From contig CBDHYI010000008.1 of assembly GCA_965275915.1 (NCBI GenBank), positions 1,054,001-1,118,000 on the forward strand: 64,000 nt of DNA, given 5' to 3'. Source of the stretch: JBDWFY01 sp965275915 (GTDB lineage Bacteria > Pseudomonadota > Alphaproteobacteria > Rhizobiales > Stappiaceae). The notes beneath the pieces are model-generated. The model saw nothing but the letters and a program-made list of their open reading frames with translations. It searched no databases and was not told the origin of the DNA. Positions 43,611 to 52,761 of the stretch are shown one piece after another. Numbering within the stretch: position 1 is the first letter of the stretch; each line of letters opens with the position of its first letter. Both the position numbers and the translations under genes were made by a program.

Positions 43611-44402
43611 TCATGCCTTTTTGCGGATCATGCCACGGGCGGGATCATATCCCCAAAGCGCCAGACTGACAAAGATTACCGCCGCGAAAACCGTCCACAA
43701 AAGTGCCGAACCGTTCCACTGTGCATAAAGGGCAAATCGGATCAACTCGACAGCGTAGGTGAATGGGTTAAGGGCGCATATATCGTGCAGGAGCGGCGAA
43801 CTTTCCTTCATTTTCCACAGCGGATAGAGCGCCGAAGACATGAAAAACATCGGAAAGATCACGAAGTTCATGACCCCGGCGAAATTTTCAAGCTGCTTGA
43901 TAAACGATGAAAGAGCGAGGCCGAGCGCTCCCAGCATAAGGCCTGCAACAAGCAGGGCCGGGACTGCCAGCAGATACCCCTCCCAGGACATGCGTACGCC
44001 GTAAAGCCCGGCGCACATCAGGAAGACACCAACCTGAACGATGGAGACGATCGTTCCGGCCAGCAACTTGCTGAAAAGAAGCCACCAGCGGGGCAGGGGA
44101 CTGGTCAGGAGCAGGCGCATCGATCCCATTTCCCGATCATAAACAAGGGATAGAGACGACTGCATGCCGTTAAACAGGAGGATCATCCCGCAGAGGCCCG
44201 GAACGATGTAGGTTTCGTAAGTGATATAGGTCTGGTAGGGCGGAATAATCGACAGGCCCAGAGCTGCCCGGAACCCGGCAGCAAAGACAAACAGCCAGAC
44301 CAGCGGCCGGACCAGAGCCGAAATGAACCGGCCGCGCTGGTGCAGAAACCGCAGGGCTTCACGCTGCAAAATGGCGGTGAGGGCAACGATCCAGCGGTTC
44401 AT
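43611..44402 (-). CDS. ABC-2 type permease of the PQQ alcohol-oxidation system (PedC-like)
   Basis: A 263-residue membrane protein with six helices. Motifs RGRFISALVRPLVWLFVFAAG, SMRLLLTSPLPRWWLLFSKLL and VIFPMFFMSSALYPLWKMKES are typical of the ABC-2 permease found beside PQQ alcohol dehydrogenases. It probably exports a molecule needed outside, or a toxic product, but the substrate is unknown. ATGA overlap with the ATPase. Confidence 0.88.
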   Translation of the reverse strand: MNRWIVALTAILQREALRFLHQRGRFISALVRPLVWLFVFAAGFRAALGLSIIPPYQTYITYETYIVPGLCGMILLFNGMQSSLSLVYDREMGSMRLLLTSPLPRWWLLFSKLLAGTIVSIVQVGVFLMCAGLYGVRMSWEGYLLAVPALLVAGLMLGALGLALSSFIKQLENFAGVMNFVIFPMFFMSSALYPLWKMKESSPLLHDICALNPFTYAVELIRFALYAQWNGSALLWTVFAAVIFVSLALWGYDPARGMIRKKA

Positions 44403-45118
44403 GTGCGCTCCGCTGTGAGGTCAAGAAAGTACTTTTCCAGCGGAACCTGCCCGATAATCTCTCCGCAAAGGCCATCGGCCATGACGCGGCCCCGATGGAG
44501 AACGACCAGCCGGTCCTGCGGCCTGACCTCGTCCGTCAGATGCGTTGCCCAGAGCACGGTCAATCGACCGTCGGCACACAGTTCGTGCACATAATCGGTG
44601 ATCGCGGCTCTTGAGCCGGCATCCAGTCCGGCGGTGGCTTCATCCAGCAACAGGACAGACGGCTTATGGATCAGGGCGCGGGCGATCTCCGTGCGTCGGC
44701 GATGTCCGCCATTGAGATCACGCGCCCGCTCTCCGGCTCTGTCGCTGATATCGAGCCGGTCCAGTGCCTCGTCGATCCGCATTTTTGCCAGTTTGCCGGA
44801 AAGGCCGTGCAGCGCAGCGAAATACTGCAGATTGCGGCGGACGGTCAGGTCCAGGTCAAGAGTCGTCTGCTGGAAAACCACGCCGATTTGTGCCAGGGCC
44901 ACACGTGGTTTTTCAGCCAGATCATGGCCGGCAACGGAGATTGTGCCTTCGGGCGTGGTAAACAGGCGCGTCAACAGCCCGAACAAAGTTGATTTTCCGG
45001 CGCCGTTTGGTCCCAGGAGGGCGCAAAACGCACCAGCCGAAGCAGAAAAACTCACGTCGTCAAGAGCCCGTTTCGGTCCGTAAGAAAATCCGATATTCGA
45101 AACCGACAGCCCGGTCAC
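44399..45118 (-). CDS. ABC transporter ATP-binding protein of the PQQ system
   Basis: About 239 residues. Walker A GPNGAGKSTLFGLL, Q-loop GVVFQQTTLD, Walker B VLLLDEATAGLD. The signature LNGGHRRRTEIARAL has NGG in place of SGG, as in the ATPases of PQQ-associated transporters. GTG at 45118 is preferred since AGAGGA is six bases before it; a GTG six codons upstream is the alternative. A 123-base gap separates it from the propeller gene. Confidence 0.87.
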   Translation of the reverse strand: MTGLSVSNIGFSYGPKRALDDVSFSASAGAFCALLGPNGAGKSTLFGLLTRLFTTPEGTISVAGHDLAEKPRVALAQIGVVFQQTTLDLDLTVRRNLQYFAALHGLSGKLAKMRIDEALDRLDISDRAGERARDLNGGHRRRTEIARALIHKPSVLLLDEATAGLDAGSRAAITDYVHELCADGRLTVLWATHLTDEVRPQDRLVVLHRGRVMADGLCGEIIGQVPLEKYFLDLTAERT

Positions 45119-45241
45119 CGACAATCCTCTGCACACTCAGTTTGACTGAGTTTAGCGGACAAATGACGATCGGAATACACCGACCTTGTTCTCAGCCTGC
45201 TTAAAGCGCGATGTGCTCAACCTGGATCATCACCACCGGCG

Positions 45242-46198
45242 TCAGGGTCGCAAGGCCGCGCCCCAGGGAAAGCGGCCGACCTTGATGGTTTTGATCGGTG
45301 CCCGCTCCGCGACATCGATGACCGTCACATCGCCGGAGACACCATTGGTGGTGAAAAGCAGCTTGTAATCGGGCGAAAAGGCCATGTGCCAGACACGGCG
45401 GCCGACCAGAATGTAGTTTTCGACTTCATAGGTCTCCGCATTGACCACGGCGACGTGGTTGGACGGGCCGAGCGCAACAAAGACCGTTTTTTCGTCGTCG
45501 GTGAATTCAAACCCGACGGGCTGGACTCGGTCTTTGTGAACACCCTGAACCTCAAAGCGGATCTTGGCCTTTTCCTTTTGATCGTCGACGGAGAACACGG
45601 TCATGGTGCCGCCGATTTCCGAACTCACCCAGAGTTCGCTGCCGCCGGCCGCGAATTCCGCATGCCGGGGCCGGCTGTCCACCAGCGTGTTGGCGAACAG
45701 TGTCTGTGTTTCAGTATCGATCCAGTGTGCCATATTGGTGGTTTCGGACGTCGTGATGGCAATCTTGCCGTCAGGCGATACCGCCATGCCTTCCGGTTCG
45801 ATGCCCACGTCGATCTGCGCGATGACCTCGCGGGTTTCCGTGTCGACAACCGTAGTGATCGCATCATCCTCGTTGGCGATGTAAAGATGCCGGTTGTTGG
45901 GATGCAGAACAAACTGTTCGGGATCCTCGCCGGAGGGCAGATTATGCAGGATCTTGCCGGTTTCCGGATCCATCACCTGCACGGTGTCGCTGTCCGATGC
46001 GCAGATATAGAGCCGCTTGAAATCCTTGGAGAAGGTCAAACCGCGGGGCCGCTCGCCGGTCTCGATGGTGCGTGTGACTTCGAGCGTAGCGATATCGATC
46101 ACGCTGATCGTATCATCCTTCTCGTTGGTCACCCAGATTTCCGCAGCCAGTGCCGGTTGCGCCAGGAGCAGAAACAGGGCCGGAAGATATGGTTTCAT
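45242..46198 (-). CDS. PQQ-catabolism-associated beta-propeller protein (YVTN repeats)
   Basis: A 318-residue secreted protein: signal 1-18 (cleavage ALAAE), then about seven propeller blades with repeats such as ITVIDIATLEV-type ISVIDIATLEVTRTIE, VQVMDPETGKI, VAVVNAETYEV and VTVIDVAERAP. It belongs to the propeller family found with the PQQ-linked ABC transporter and may scaffold it or a dehydrogenase. The ATG at MKPYLPALF is used because it begins the signal peptide; the frame is open for 47 more codons upstream. Confidence 0.88.
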   Translation of the reverse strand: MKPYLPALFLLLAQPALAAEIWVTNEKDDTISVIDIATLEVTRTIETGERPRGLTFSKDFKRLYICASDSDTVQVMDPETGKILHNLPSGEDPEQFVLHPNNRHLYIANEDDAITTVVDTETREVIAQIDVGIEPEGMAVSPDGKIAITTSETTNMAHWIDTETQTLFANTLVDSRPRHAEFAAGGSELWVSSEIGGTMTVFSVDDQKEKAKIRFEVQGVHKDRVQPVGFEFTDDEKTVFVALGPSNHVAVVNAETYEVENYILVGRRVWHMAFSPDYKLLFTTNGVSGDVTVIDVAERAPIKTIKVGRFPWGAALRP

Positions 46199-46217
46199 TC
46201 GAAAACTCCGAACGGGG

Positions 46218-47381
46218 TCAGTCCTGAAAAGCCTCACAGCTGCTCTCAGGCTCATCGAGCCCCAAGGTGTCGAGCTCGGTCCGCTGATGCAAAAAGCCTT
46301 CCAGCGGCGCCAGGGCGACAAGGGCTCTTGGGTGGACAATCGGGATCGGCTGGCGAAGCTGGCCGTTCCATTGACGGTAGTTCAAAGGCCGGCCCTTGAA
46401 GCCGGCAAGTTCAAAAGCGTCGGACAGGATGTAGTCCTTCAGGTTCTGGGTCTCGCCCGAGCCGGTGCGCACGACGGCTTCGCCAATCGAACGGATCGCG
46501 GCCCATGCGGCGTAGTCTTTGGGCGCCATGGACCGGTTCGCCGCATCCCTGAACCGCCCTTGGAGCTGTGCGGCACCCCATTGCTCGACAACCGATGCCC
46601 ATGTCACCGGGGTCAAACCTTCCGATCCGGCAATCGGTCGTGGCTGCCAGGTGTTGTAAAGCACGTAACGCCCGAAATCACCGATCTCGTCGGCAATTAG
46701 CAGCGCGTCATAATCGCCCAGATCCTGAGTGAACAGCGGGACTTCCTGTGCCGCATTGCGCCGCATGTCGGCATCGAACGCCCAGATTTTCTCGCCACCG
46801 ATTGTGAGGCCGAACTTGGAAAGGGATTGTTTTAGCGCTGCCGCAAATGCCTCATCGTCCGCATATGTGCCCGTGATCAGGGCCAGTTCATCCCATTTCT
46901 TTTTCTGAAGGAACTGCGCCAATGCGTCGGTCCGCATTGCCAGCGAGGGAAGGGTGTGAAGGACATTGGCACGGCAGCGGTCGTTTCTAAGGGCTTGATC
47001 GGGCGCGGACACATTGAAGATTAAGGCATTGGCGGCCTCCGCTAGGTCAGCGATGCTCAAGAGCGTCTCCATCGGCGCATCGACGATCAGAAGCTGTGAG
47101 TTTTGAAGCGACTGCCGGGCCTTTTCGACGGGATCCTCACCTTCGGGCACCGACGACACGACCAGTTCGTACTGATGTCCCAGAAACTTTCCGGTCGTCC
47201 TGTTTTCGTCAAGGCCGACCTCCGCTCCGGCGATGCCAAGATCGCCCGGCTCTTCGTCGAGATTGGAAAGAACGGGCGGCGCGGGCACCTCCTGCCGCAG
47301 ATAATTGATGCGCAGATCGATCTCCGCAAAAGCGGTCGTGGCGAACAGCATGGCGCCGATCAAAAGCGGAATACGAACCAT
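46218..47381 (-). CDS. ABC transporter substrate-binding protein of the PQQ alcohol dehydrogenase system
   Basis: A 387-residue periplasmic protein of the branched-chain-amino-acid-binding fold. Signal 1-19 (cleavage TAFAE), INYLRQEVPAPPVLSNLDEE, ALITGTYADDEAFAAALKQS, LLIADEIGDFGRYVLYNTWQ, and a C-terminal MAPKDYAAWAAIRSIGEAV. It is first in a five-gene operon with the propeller, ATPase, permease and Sel1 protein. The second of two ATGs is used since GGAGG is five bases before it. A copy of the 16-bp dyad lies 47 bases upstream. Confidence 0.87.
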   Translation of the reverse strand: MVRIPLLIGAMLFATTAFAEIDLRINYLRQEVPAPPVLSNLDEEPGDLGIAGAEVGLDENRTTGKFLGHQYELVVSSVPEGEDPVEKARQSLQNSQLLIVDAPMETLLSIADLAEAANALIFNVSAPDQALRNDRCRANVLHTLPSLAMRTDALAQFLQKKKWDELALITGTYADDEAFAAALKQSLSKFGLTIGGEKIWAFDADMRRNAAQEVPLFTQDLGDYDALLIADEIGDFGRYVLYNTWQPRPIAGSEGLTPVTWASVVEQWGAAQLQGRFRDAANRSMAPKDYAAWAAIRSIGEAVVRTGSGETQNLKDYILSDAFELAGFKGRPLNYRQWNGQLRQPIPIVHPRALVALAPLEGFLHQRTELDTLGLDEPESSCEAFQD

Positions 47382-47427
47382 CATTTCCTCCCGGTTCGAC
47401 CCTCGCAATGAATTGTGTTTGAGAAAA

Positions 47428-47443
47428 TTGCACTAAAGTCCAA
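47428..47443. promoter_or_regulatory. 16-bp regulatory dyad TTGCACTAAAGTCCAA (copy 2)
   Basis: Perfect TTGnACT-AA-AGTnCAA dyad, 47 bases before the ABC binding-protein gene on its left. It matches the consensus at every fixed position. Confidence 0.65.
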
Positions 47444-47579
47444 CGGCCAAGTTCAGAAAGTGCGATTTTGGTTCGTCGCGAAGTCTTTCCGAAAAATAAA
47501 GGTGATATTTCAGACCGTTGGAACGGTTTTTCTCAACTCGGAAAACCCGTTTTATCTCTTTTGATTCCAGGCCTGACTT

Positions 47580-47595
47580 TGGCACCAAAGTACAG
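47580..47595. promoter_or_regulatory. 16-bp regulatory dyad TGGCACCAAAGTACAG (copy 3)
   Basis: Same motif with the outer positions weakened (13 of 16 bases as in copy 1), 70 bases before pedF. With copy 2 it serves a divergent promoter pair. Confidence 0.6.
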
Positions 47596-47665
47596 TTCCC
47601 ATCCCGGGGGAGCATAAATAATCATGGTCCGAAGTTCAGTCACCGGATGGTTTGGGAGGAGACAA

Positions 47666-48361
47666 ATGGCATCCAAACGAAGCCGCGTCTTACTGGCACT
47701 AACGGGGTTTGTTGCCGCAACGGGTCTGGCATTCGGACACGGAGATGTTGCGCCGCAACCGGTCAATACTGAGGGATTGCCTGAAGTCGGAGATGAGTGG
47801 CTGACGGAAAATCCCTATCGTGGCATCGATGAAGTTGTCTGGCAGAAAGCCATCGATATCGGGGCCTCCGGTTACAATCAGAACTGTGCCCGCTGCCATG
47901 GCCTTGGTGCGGTGTCCGGCGGGCTTGCACCGGATCTGAGGTATCTTGAAGCCGAGGAATACGGGGATGAGTGGTATGCGGAGCGCTTCCAGACCGGTTA
48001 CACACAGAACGGCGTGACGAAAATGCCGGCTTTCGGCGAACTTCTGGGCCAGAAGGCCGCATGGGCCATCCGGACCTATGTCGAGACACGGCCCGATGAG
48101 GACTCCCTTGCAGAGCATACAGACCGACTGAAGGAAATTCGCGACCTTCTGAGCGAGTGGAGCAAGAACGATGGTGCGGGTGCCGATCCGGAGAAGCTGA
48201 CGGCGGAGCTGACGGAGATCGCACAGAAAATCGAAACGGGTTCCGGCGCACCAACAGCCGACAGCGTTGCGTTCAGGGCCTCGAAACAAATCGATGGAAC
48301 GGTCGCATCGTTTAAGGCGGCAGCGGAGACACTGACGGTCGGTCTTTCGGCGGCACAATAG
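47666..48361 (+). CDS. pedF: Cytochrome c-550 PedF
   Basis: A 231-residue periplasmic monoheme cytochrome: signal 1-24 (cleavage LAFGH), heme site CARCHGLGAVSGG, distal Met in VTKMPAFGE. After the heme domain comes a long helical, charged C-terminal part (residues 150-231). PedF is the electron acceptor of ethanol-type quinoprotein dehydrogenases. GGGAGGAG precedes the ATG. Confidence 0.9.
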   Translation: MASKRSRVLLALTGFVAATGLAFGHGDVAPQPVNTEGLPEVGDEWLTENPYRGIDEVVWQKAIDIGASGYNQNCARCHGLGAVSGGLAPDLRYLEAEEYGDEWYAERFQTGYTQNGVTKMPAFGELLGQKAAWAIRTYVETRPDEDSLAEHTDRLKEIRDLLSEWSKNDGAGADPEKLTAELTEIAQKIETGSGAPTADSVAFRASKQIDGTVASFKAAAETLTVGLSAAQ

Positions 48362-48373
48362 ATGGATCACTGA

Positions 48374-49273
48374 ATGACGCGGCACCGTGTAATTGCCGGA
48401 ATTGTTTTGGTTGCAGCGCTCCTTGTTGGCGAAACAGCTCTGGCGCGCTGCGAGGACTACACGCCGGGACCGAAGCCGCAAAATACCGGTCGGGACATCG
48501 TCGGTCAGGATCTCGATACGATCATTGACCGGGGATATATCGAGTTTGCCGTTTATGAGGACTTTGCGCCGTTTTCCTTCAAGGAAGACGGTAAGATCAA
48601 AGGTGTCGACATTGAAATCGGCAAGCTTATCGCGTCAGATCTTGGCGTTGAGGCAAAGTTCAATGTCGTGGCCGCCGGTGAGAATCTCGACGCCGATCTC
48701 AGGAACTATGTCTGGAAAGGACCGCTGATCGGCGGCAGAGTCGCCAATGTCATGCTGCATGTGCCCTATGACAGCGAGTTTGCCTGCCGGGTGGAGCAGG
48801 TCGTTTTCACCGGCCAGTATTATAACGAAGCCATAGCGATTGCTTTCTCAAAAGAGGCCTATCCGGAAGAGCCGCCGGTCCCGGCGTACTTCCGCTACGA
48901 TGAGGTTGGCGTCGAAAACGACTCCATTTCAGACTTTTATCTCTCTTCGGCGTTCGGCGGTCAGCTGCAGCAAAAAGTGCGGCGCTATCCGAATATGGTT
49001 GAAGCCATGGCAGCGCTGAGCGACGGGGACGTGAAGGCGACGATGGGTCCCAGGTCGCAGTTGGAATTCGGCCTGACGGAAAAGACCGGCATTCATCAGC
49101 CGCCGCTGCCCGGTTTTGCCGTCGGGAACTGGACGATCGGCCTTGCGGTGAATTTCCGGTACCGCCCGCTTGCCTATTCCGTGGATGATGCCATAGCCAG
49201 GGGGCTGGAATCCGGTGAGATTGCCAGGATATTTGCCGATCACGGTCTCAGTTTTACCCCGCCGGAACGTTGA
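48374..49273 (+). CDS. Quinoprotein-dehydrogenase-associated periplasmic binding protein (MoxJ/XoxJ-like)
   Basis: A 299-residue periplasmic protein of the SBP-3 fold: signal 1-24 (cleavage ALARCE), YIEFAVYEDFAPFSFKEDGK, GVDIEIGKLIASDLGVE, and GLAVNFRYRPLAYSVDDAIA. Such proteins accompany PQQ dehydrogenases (MoxJ, XoxJ) and are thought to help cofactor or metal loading or activation, not transport. It follows pedF by 12 bases. No permease of the matching class is nearby, in line with a non-transport role. Confidence 0.87.
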   Translation: MTRHRVIAGIVLVAALLVGETALARCEDYTPGPKPQNTGRDIVGQDLDTIIDRGYIEFAVYEDFAPFSFKEDGKIKGVDIEIGKLIASDLGVEAKFNVVAAGENLDADLRNYVWKGPLIGGRVANVMLHVPYDSEFACRVEQVVFTGQYYNEAIAIAFSKEAYPEEPPVPAYFRYDEVGVENDSISDFYLSSAFGGQLQQKVRRYPNMVEAMAALSDGDVKATMGPRSQLEFGLTEKTGIHQPPLPGFAVGNWTIGLAVNFRYRPLAYSVDDAIARGLESGEIARIFADHGLSFTPPER

Positions 49274-49323
49274 ATGACAGTTATCGGGCTCCTGGAAAAA
49301 CTCACAAACACTGCCAACCGTCG

Positions 49324-50157
49324 TCAGCGCCAGACGGCCAGGTTTGCGTCAATGAAGCTGTCGAAACTCAACGCGGACCGTCCGGTTAGAGACTGTACTC
49401 CGTTCGTGACACGCTCTTCCGACCCTTGCGAAATGGCGTGATCCATATCTGCCAGGGCATTTGCATAAGAATCGTCAAATCCCATCTTTCTCAGACGGGC
49501 GGCAAGATCGTCCCGGCTCAAATTGACATGACGAATTGAGCGTCTGAGTCGTTCGGAAAACTTCTGTGCCACCTCATCGTAATTCAGAAGCTGCGGACCC
49601 GTCAGGATGATATCGGAATTGGGCGCGGCACCAATGGTCAGAGCGGCTGCCGCTGAGGCAGCGATATCGTCGGCGTCAATAAAAGGAACGCGTCCGAGAC
49701 CCGTGGCGGTGTAAATCGTGTTTTCGTCGCGGATGGTCGTCAAATGCTGCTGTTCAGAAAAATTTTGCATGAACCAGGTAGGACGCAATACGCACCATTC
49801 AGGCGCACAATCGCGCATCATGGCATGAACGCCGCCCATCATGGGACCTCCGGGTTCCAATGACGACGCACTGAGCAAAACGAACCTGCGGACACCAGCG
49901 CGAAGAGCTTTCTCAATCCCCGGGGTCATGACTTCAAGATGGTCTGCCCGATCCGTAGGTGCCACGAGATAGGCGGCGGCGCAGCCGTCGAATGCGTCTT
50001 TGAAACAGTCCGGTTGGCTCCAGTCAAAATAAACGTCGTTTGGGCCAGTCGTTTTTCGGGTGCCCAGGCGGATTGACACGCCCTGATTTTGAAGATGCCG
50101 GGCCAGACGACGCCCGGTTTTGCCCCGGGCGCCGGTAATCAGAATCTGCTTAAGCAC
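49324..50157 (-). CDS. NmrA-like NAD(P)-binding protein
   Basis: A 277-residue atypical SDR. GARGKTGRRLARHLQ binds NADP (Arg-rich), RFVLLSASSLEPGGP, VLRPTWFMQNF and VPFIDADDIAASAAAAL are family marks. Members act as redox sensors or as quinone/azo reductases. Overlaps the preceding NTF2-like gene by eight bases; the pair lies opposite a TetR regulator with a visible operator. Confidence 0.85.
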   Translation of the reverse strand: MLKQILITGARGKTGRRLARHLQNQGVSIRLGTRKTTGPNDVYFDWSQPDCFKDAFDGCAAAYLVAPTDRADHLEVMTPGIEKALRAGVRRFVLLSASSLEPGGPMMGGVHAMMRDCAPEWCVLRPTWFMQNFSEQQHLTTIRDENTIYTATGLGRVPFIDADDIAASAAAALTIGAAPNSDIILTGPQLLNYDEVAQKFSERLRRSIRHVNLSRDDLAARLRKMGFDDSYANALADMDHAISQGSEERVTNGVQSLTGRSALSFDSFIDANLAVWR

Positions 50158-50614
50158 TATGGATGTTTCCCTTTAAAATGGCACGCAGTTGCTCTTCCGT
50201 ATCGGCGGTTTGCAGCACGACCAGCGGATTCCAGTAGTCTTTGTAGTGGATGATCAGTCCGTCCCGCAGTTTGATGACGGATATGTAATCCTGATCGTAA
50301 CGCGCGTCGTTCTGTCGTGAGATCCCGCGGCATGTGAATTCAATGATATAACTTTCATTCTGATGAACTTCGTGCGACGCGACGAGTTGCATGCTTTCTA
50401 TCTCTACGAGATCGGCAACCCTGGGCAGATAGTCGGCAAGTGCGTCCTTTCCCTCCAGCCGGTGAACGGCGGCCGGCGGCGCGAAGGGAAATTCAAAAAC
50501 GATATCTTCGGCGCACATATCAAGAAAGTTCTGGGCATCTTTTTTCAATGCAGGGCCCATTGCCTGTCGCAAAAGTTCGGAAAAGCTCGGAATACGGTCT
50601 TTGGACTGTTGCAT
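50150..50614 (-). CDS. NTF2-like/SnoaL-like protein
   Basis: A 154-residue cone-shaped NTF2-fold protein (AQNFLDMCAEDIVFEFPFAP, ISVIKLRDGLIIHYKDYWNP). It could be an enzyme acting on a polyketide-like or xenobiotic compound, or a binding protein. ATG chosen with GGAG eight bases upstream; the longer frame crosses the operator. First gene of the pair controlled by the divergent TetR regulator. Confidence 0.85.
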   Translation of the reverse strand: MQQSKDRIPSFSELLRQAMGPALKKDAQNFLDMCAEDIVFEFPFAPPAAVHRLEGKDALADYLPRVADLVEIESMQLVASHEVHQNESYIIEFTCRGISRQNDARYDQDYISVIKLRDGLIIHYKDYWNPLVVLQTADTEEQLRAILKGNIHSA

Positions 50615-50630
50615 GGCTTTACTCCAATGA

Positions 50631-50647
50631 AACGATACGGTATCGTT
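50631..50647. promoter_or_regulatory. TetR-type operator AACGATACGGTATCGTT
   Basis: A 17-base dyad, AACGATAC and GTATCGTT around one central base, in the 58-base gap between the NTF2-like gene and the TetR gene. A third half-site, AACGATA, follows two bases later. It probably represses both divergent genes. Confidence 0.75.
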
Positions 50648-50672
50648 CCAACGATAAGTAAGAAGGTTTACG

Positions 50673-51296
50673 ATGAAACGCAACCGTTCCGATGTAAAAA
50701 ATTATCGCACGCCCTCGGGGGCCGCGGTGAAGCGGCCGGCCCTGACCGCGGCGCTTGTCCGTTCATTGTTCGAGGAATGGGCCCGGGTCGGATACGCGGC
50801 TTTGAGCCTGGAGAGAGTTGCAGCGCGTGCCGGCGCCGGCAAGGCAGCGATTTATCGGCGCTGGTCTTCAAAGCGTGACTTTGTCGAGGATGCCGTGGGT
50901 TCACTTGCGGTAAAAATCACACCCTTTGGCGATGCCGGATCGCTTGAAGCCGATATTGCGGTGTTTCTGCGATCACTGCGCCGCGTTTTGCGCCACCCGC
51001 TGGCAAGCAGAATCCTGCCGGATCTGTTTGCCGAATGCGCGCGCTCCGACGATCTGTCGGCGATGCTGGAACGCATCAGTACGGAAAGGCGCAAGATGGG
51101 ATGCGAAATCCTCAGTCGTGCTGTGTTGCGTGGAGAACTGCCAACGGATCTGGATTACGAACTGGCACTCGATTTATTGCCGTCAGCGCTTTATTGGCGG
51201 ATGATTTCGACCCGGAGACCGGCGACGAACAAAGATTTGATGTGCCAGGCGAGAGTCCTTGCGACCGCGCTTAAATCGGCGAGGCTCACGGCATAA
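50673..51296 (+). CDS. TetR/AcrR-family transcriptional regulator
   Basis: A 207-residue repressor. HTH at about 30-65: GYAALSLERVAARAGAGKAAIYRRWSSK region, followed by a helical ligand domain (LRHPLASRILPDLFAECAR). It presumably senses a small hydrophobic molecule and controls the divergent NTF2/NmrA pair. An IS701-family element lies 17 bases after its stop. Confidence 0.9.
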   Translation: MKRNRSDVKNYRTPSGAAVKRPALTAALVRSLFEEWARVGYAALSLERVAARAGAGKAAIYRRWSSKRDFVEDAVGSLAVKITPFGDAGSLEADIAVFLRSLRRVLRHPLASRILPDLFAECARSDDLSAMLERISTERRKMGCEILSRAVLRGELPTDLDYELALDLLPSALYWRMISTRRPATNKDLMCQARVLATALKSARLTA

Positions 51297-51313
51297 CAGC
51301 GTAACGAACAGCA

Positions 51314-52761
51314 GAGCCTAGCACTACTTTGGCAGTTTGGTCATTGTCTCCATCGCAATCGGATTCGGCAGTGGGGACATCGTACTGGTGGTGGCTTTGG
51401 CGAGAGCGCGGCGATGACGGCGCGTCGTACGGCCGGCAGTGTGGGTTTAGGCGGTCCCTTGCGCTTCGCCGGAGGCGTTGTTTTTTTCCCCTTTCGCCTC
51501 GCCGAGGCGCTGATGTTGCAGGAAGGCATAGGCGATCATGGTCATCAGCGCGTGACGGTGCAGGCCCTGCCAGGATCGCCCCTCGAAGTGATCCAGCCCC
51601 AGTTCCTCCTTCATCTGTTGGTGGGCCTGTTCGCACACCCAACGTGCTTTGATGGCGGTGGCAAGCGTCTTCAGATCGGTTTCGGCAGGCAGGTTGGACA
51701 GATAAAATTTGCGCTCACCGGAGGTGCGCATCTCTCCGATCAGCCAGGCTTCTTCGCCCGGCATATGCTGTTGGCCCTTGTCGCGGATGCGCTGCGGTTT
51801 GCCGTCGGCGACGCAAATACGCGCGGCGGCGAAGGACGCCTGAAGTGGCCCTTTCGTTCCGTTGCGCCAGCTCAGCTTTGTCCACTCGGCATCGGCGAGC
51901 ATGGTTTGAGCAGGAACAGAGAGTGTGTCGGGGATCGGATTTTTGCGCGGACGACCACGGCCGGCGACCGGAAAGATGAGAGAGACGTCGGCTGGATAAA
52001 CCTTCTGGTATTTGGGGATACCCACGGCCCAGGTGAGCCCGCGGGCGCTCAGACCTTGGCGAAACGGCGCCGACAGACCGTAGCCTGCATCGGCAAGAAC
52101 CGTCTCGAACCGCACGCCTGTGGCCATCAGGCGGTCGATCTCGTCGAGCGCGATCTCGGGCTTCGTGCGTGGCATGAACCGCGCTTGCGGGACATGCGCA
52201 CGCTTCATGCGATCAGGGGCACTCGTCCAGCTCTCCGGCAGGAACAGCCGCAGGCCGATCGCCACGGGAACCTCGTCGCGTGCGAGCGTCAGCGACACCA
52301 GCGTCTGGCAGTTGGCTCTCTTGCCGAGCGCGGAGGCATATTGAGGCGCCACCCCAACCGAGTTGGCGCCCTTCTTCGGCAGCGCCGTATCGTCGATGAC
52401 CAGAACCGCAGTCTTGCCGCCCACCATGCGGTCCGCTTGGCGCGCCAGTTCTTCCTCGAGAGGGTCCGCGTCCCACACGCCGCTCGAGATGAAGTGGTGC
52501 AACCGATCATAGCAGTTCGGCGCCACCCGAGCCGCGATCGGCTCCATGCTCTTACGCTCGCCGGGACCGATCAATCCGGCCACATAAAGCGGACACATCT
52601 GCCGACGTCGCTTGTGTCCCAGTCGCGTCAGGAAGGGTTCAAGCCATTGCATGAGCTCATCATTCCAGCCCGCCATCGTGCGCTCCTGTCGTTCTCGGAG
52701 CGCAAAGCATCACGCCAACTTGGATAATAAACTGTTAAACTGCCAAAGTAGTGATAGGCTC
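51314..52761. mobile_element. IS701-family insertion sequence
   Basis: About 1.45 kb with a single transposase gene and inverted ends: GAGCCTAGCACTACTTTGGC on the left and, as complement on the right, the same with one mismatch (T for G), continuing to GCAGTTT (24 of 25 bases). If GAGCCTA belongs to the flanks, the element is 51322-52753 with CTAG/ATAG at its borders. I see no clean 4-base duplication, so the exact limits are uncertain. Its right end merges with the neighbouring palindromic repeat. Confidence 0.85.
51447..52676 (-). CDS. IS701-family transposase
   Basis: A 409-residue DDE transposase, full length. First Asp in VLVIDDTALPKKGANSVGV, second in VLADAGYGLSAPF, Glu in QQMKEELGLDHFEGRSW. 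N-terminus DELMQWLEPFLTRLGHKRR is typical of the family. No frameshift is visible, so the element is probably active. Confidence 0.95.
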   Translation of the reverse strand: MAGWNDELMQWLEPFLTRLGHKRRRQMCPLYVAGLIGPGERKSMEPIAARVAPNCYDRLHHFISSGVWDADPLEEELARQADRMVGGKTAVLVIDDTALPKKGANSVGVAPQYASALGKRANCQTLVSLTLARDEVPVAIGLRLFLPESWTSAPDRMKRAHVPQARFMPRTKPEIALDEIDRLMATGVRFETVLADAGYGLSAPFRQGLSARGLTWAVGIPKYQKVYPADVSLIFPVAGRGRPRKNPIPDTLSVPAQTMLADAEWTKLSWRNGTKGPLQASFAAARICVADGKPQRIRDKGQQHMPGEEAWLIGEMRTSGERKFYLSNLPAETDLKTLATAIKARWVCEQAHQQMKEELGLDHFEGRSWQGLHRHALMTMIAYAFLQHQRLGEAKGEKNNASGEAQGTA

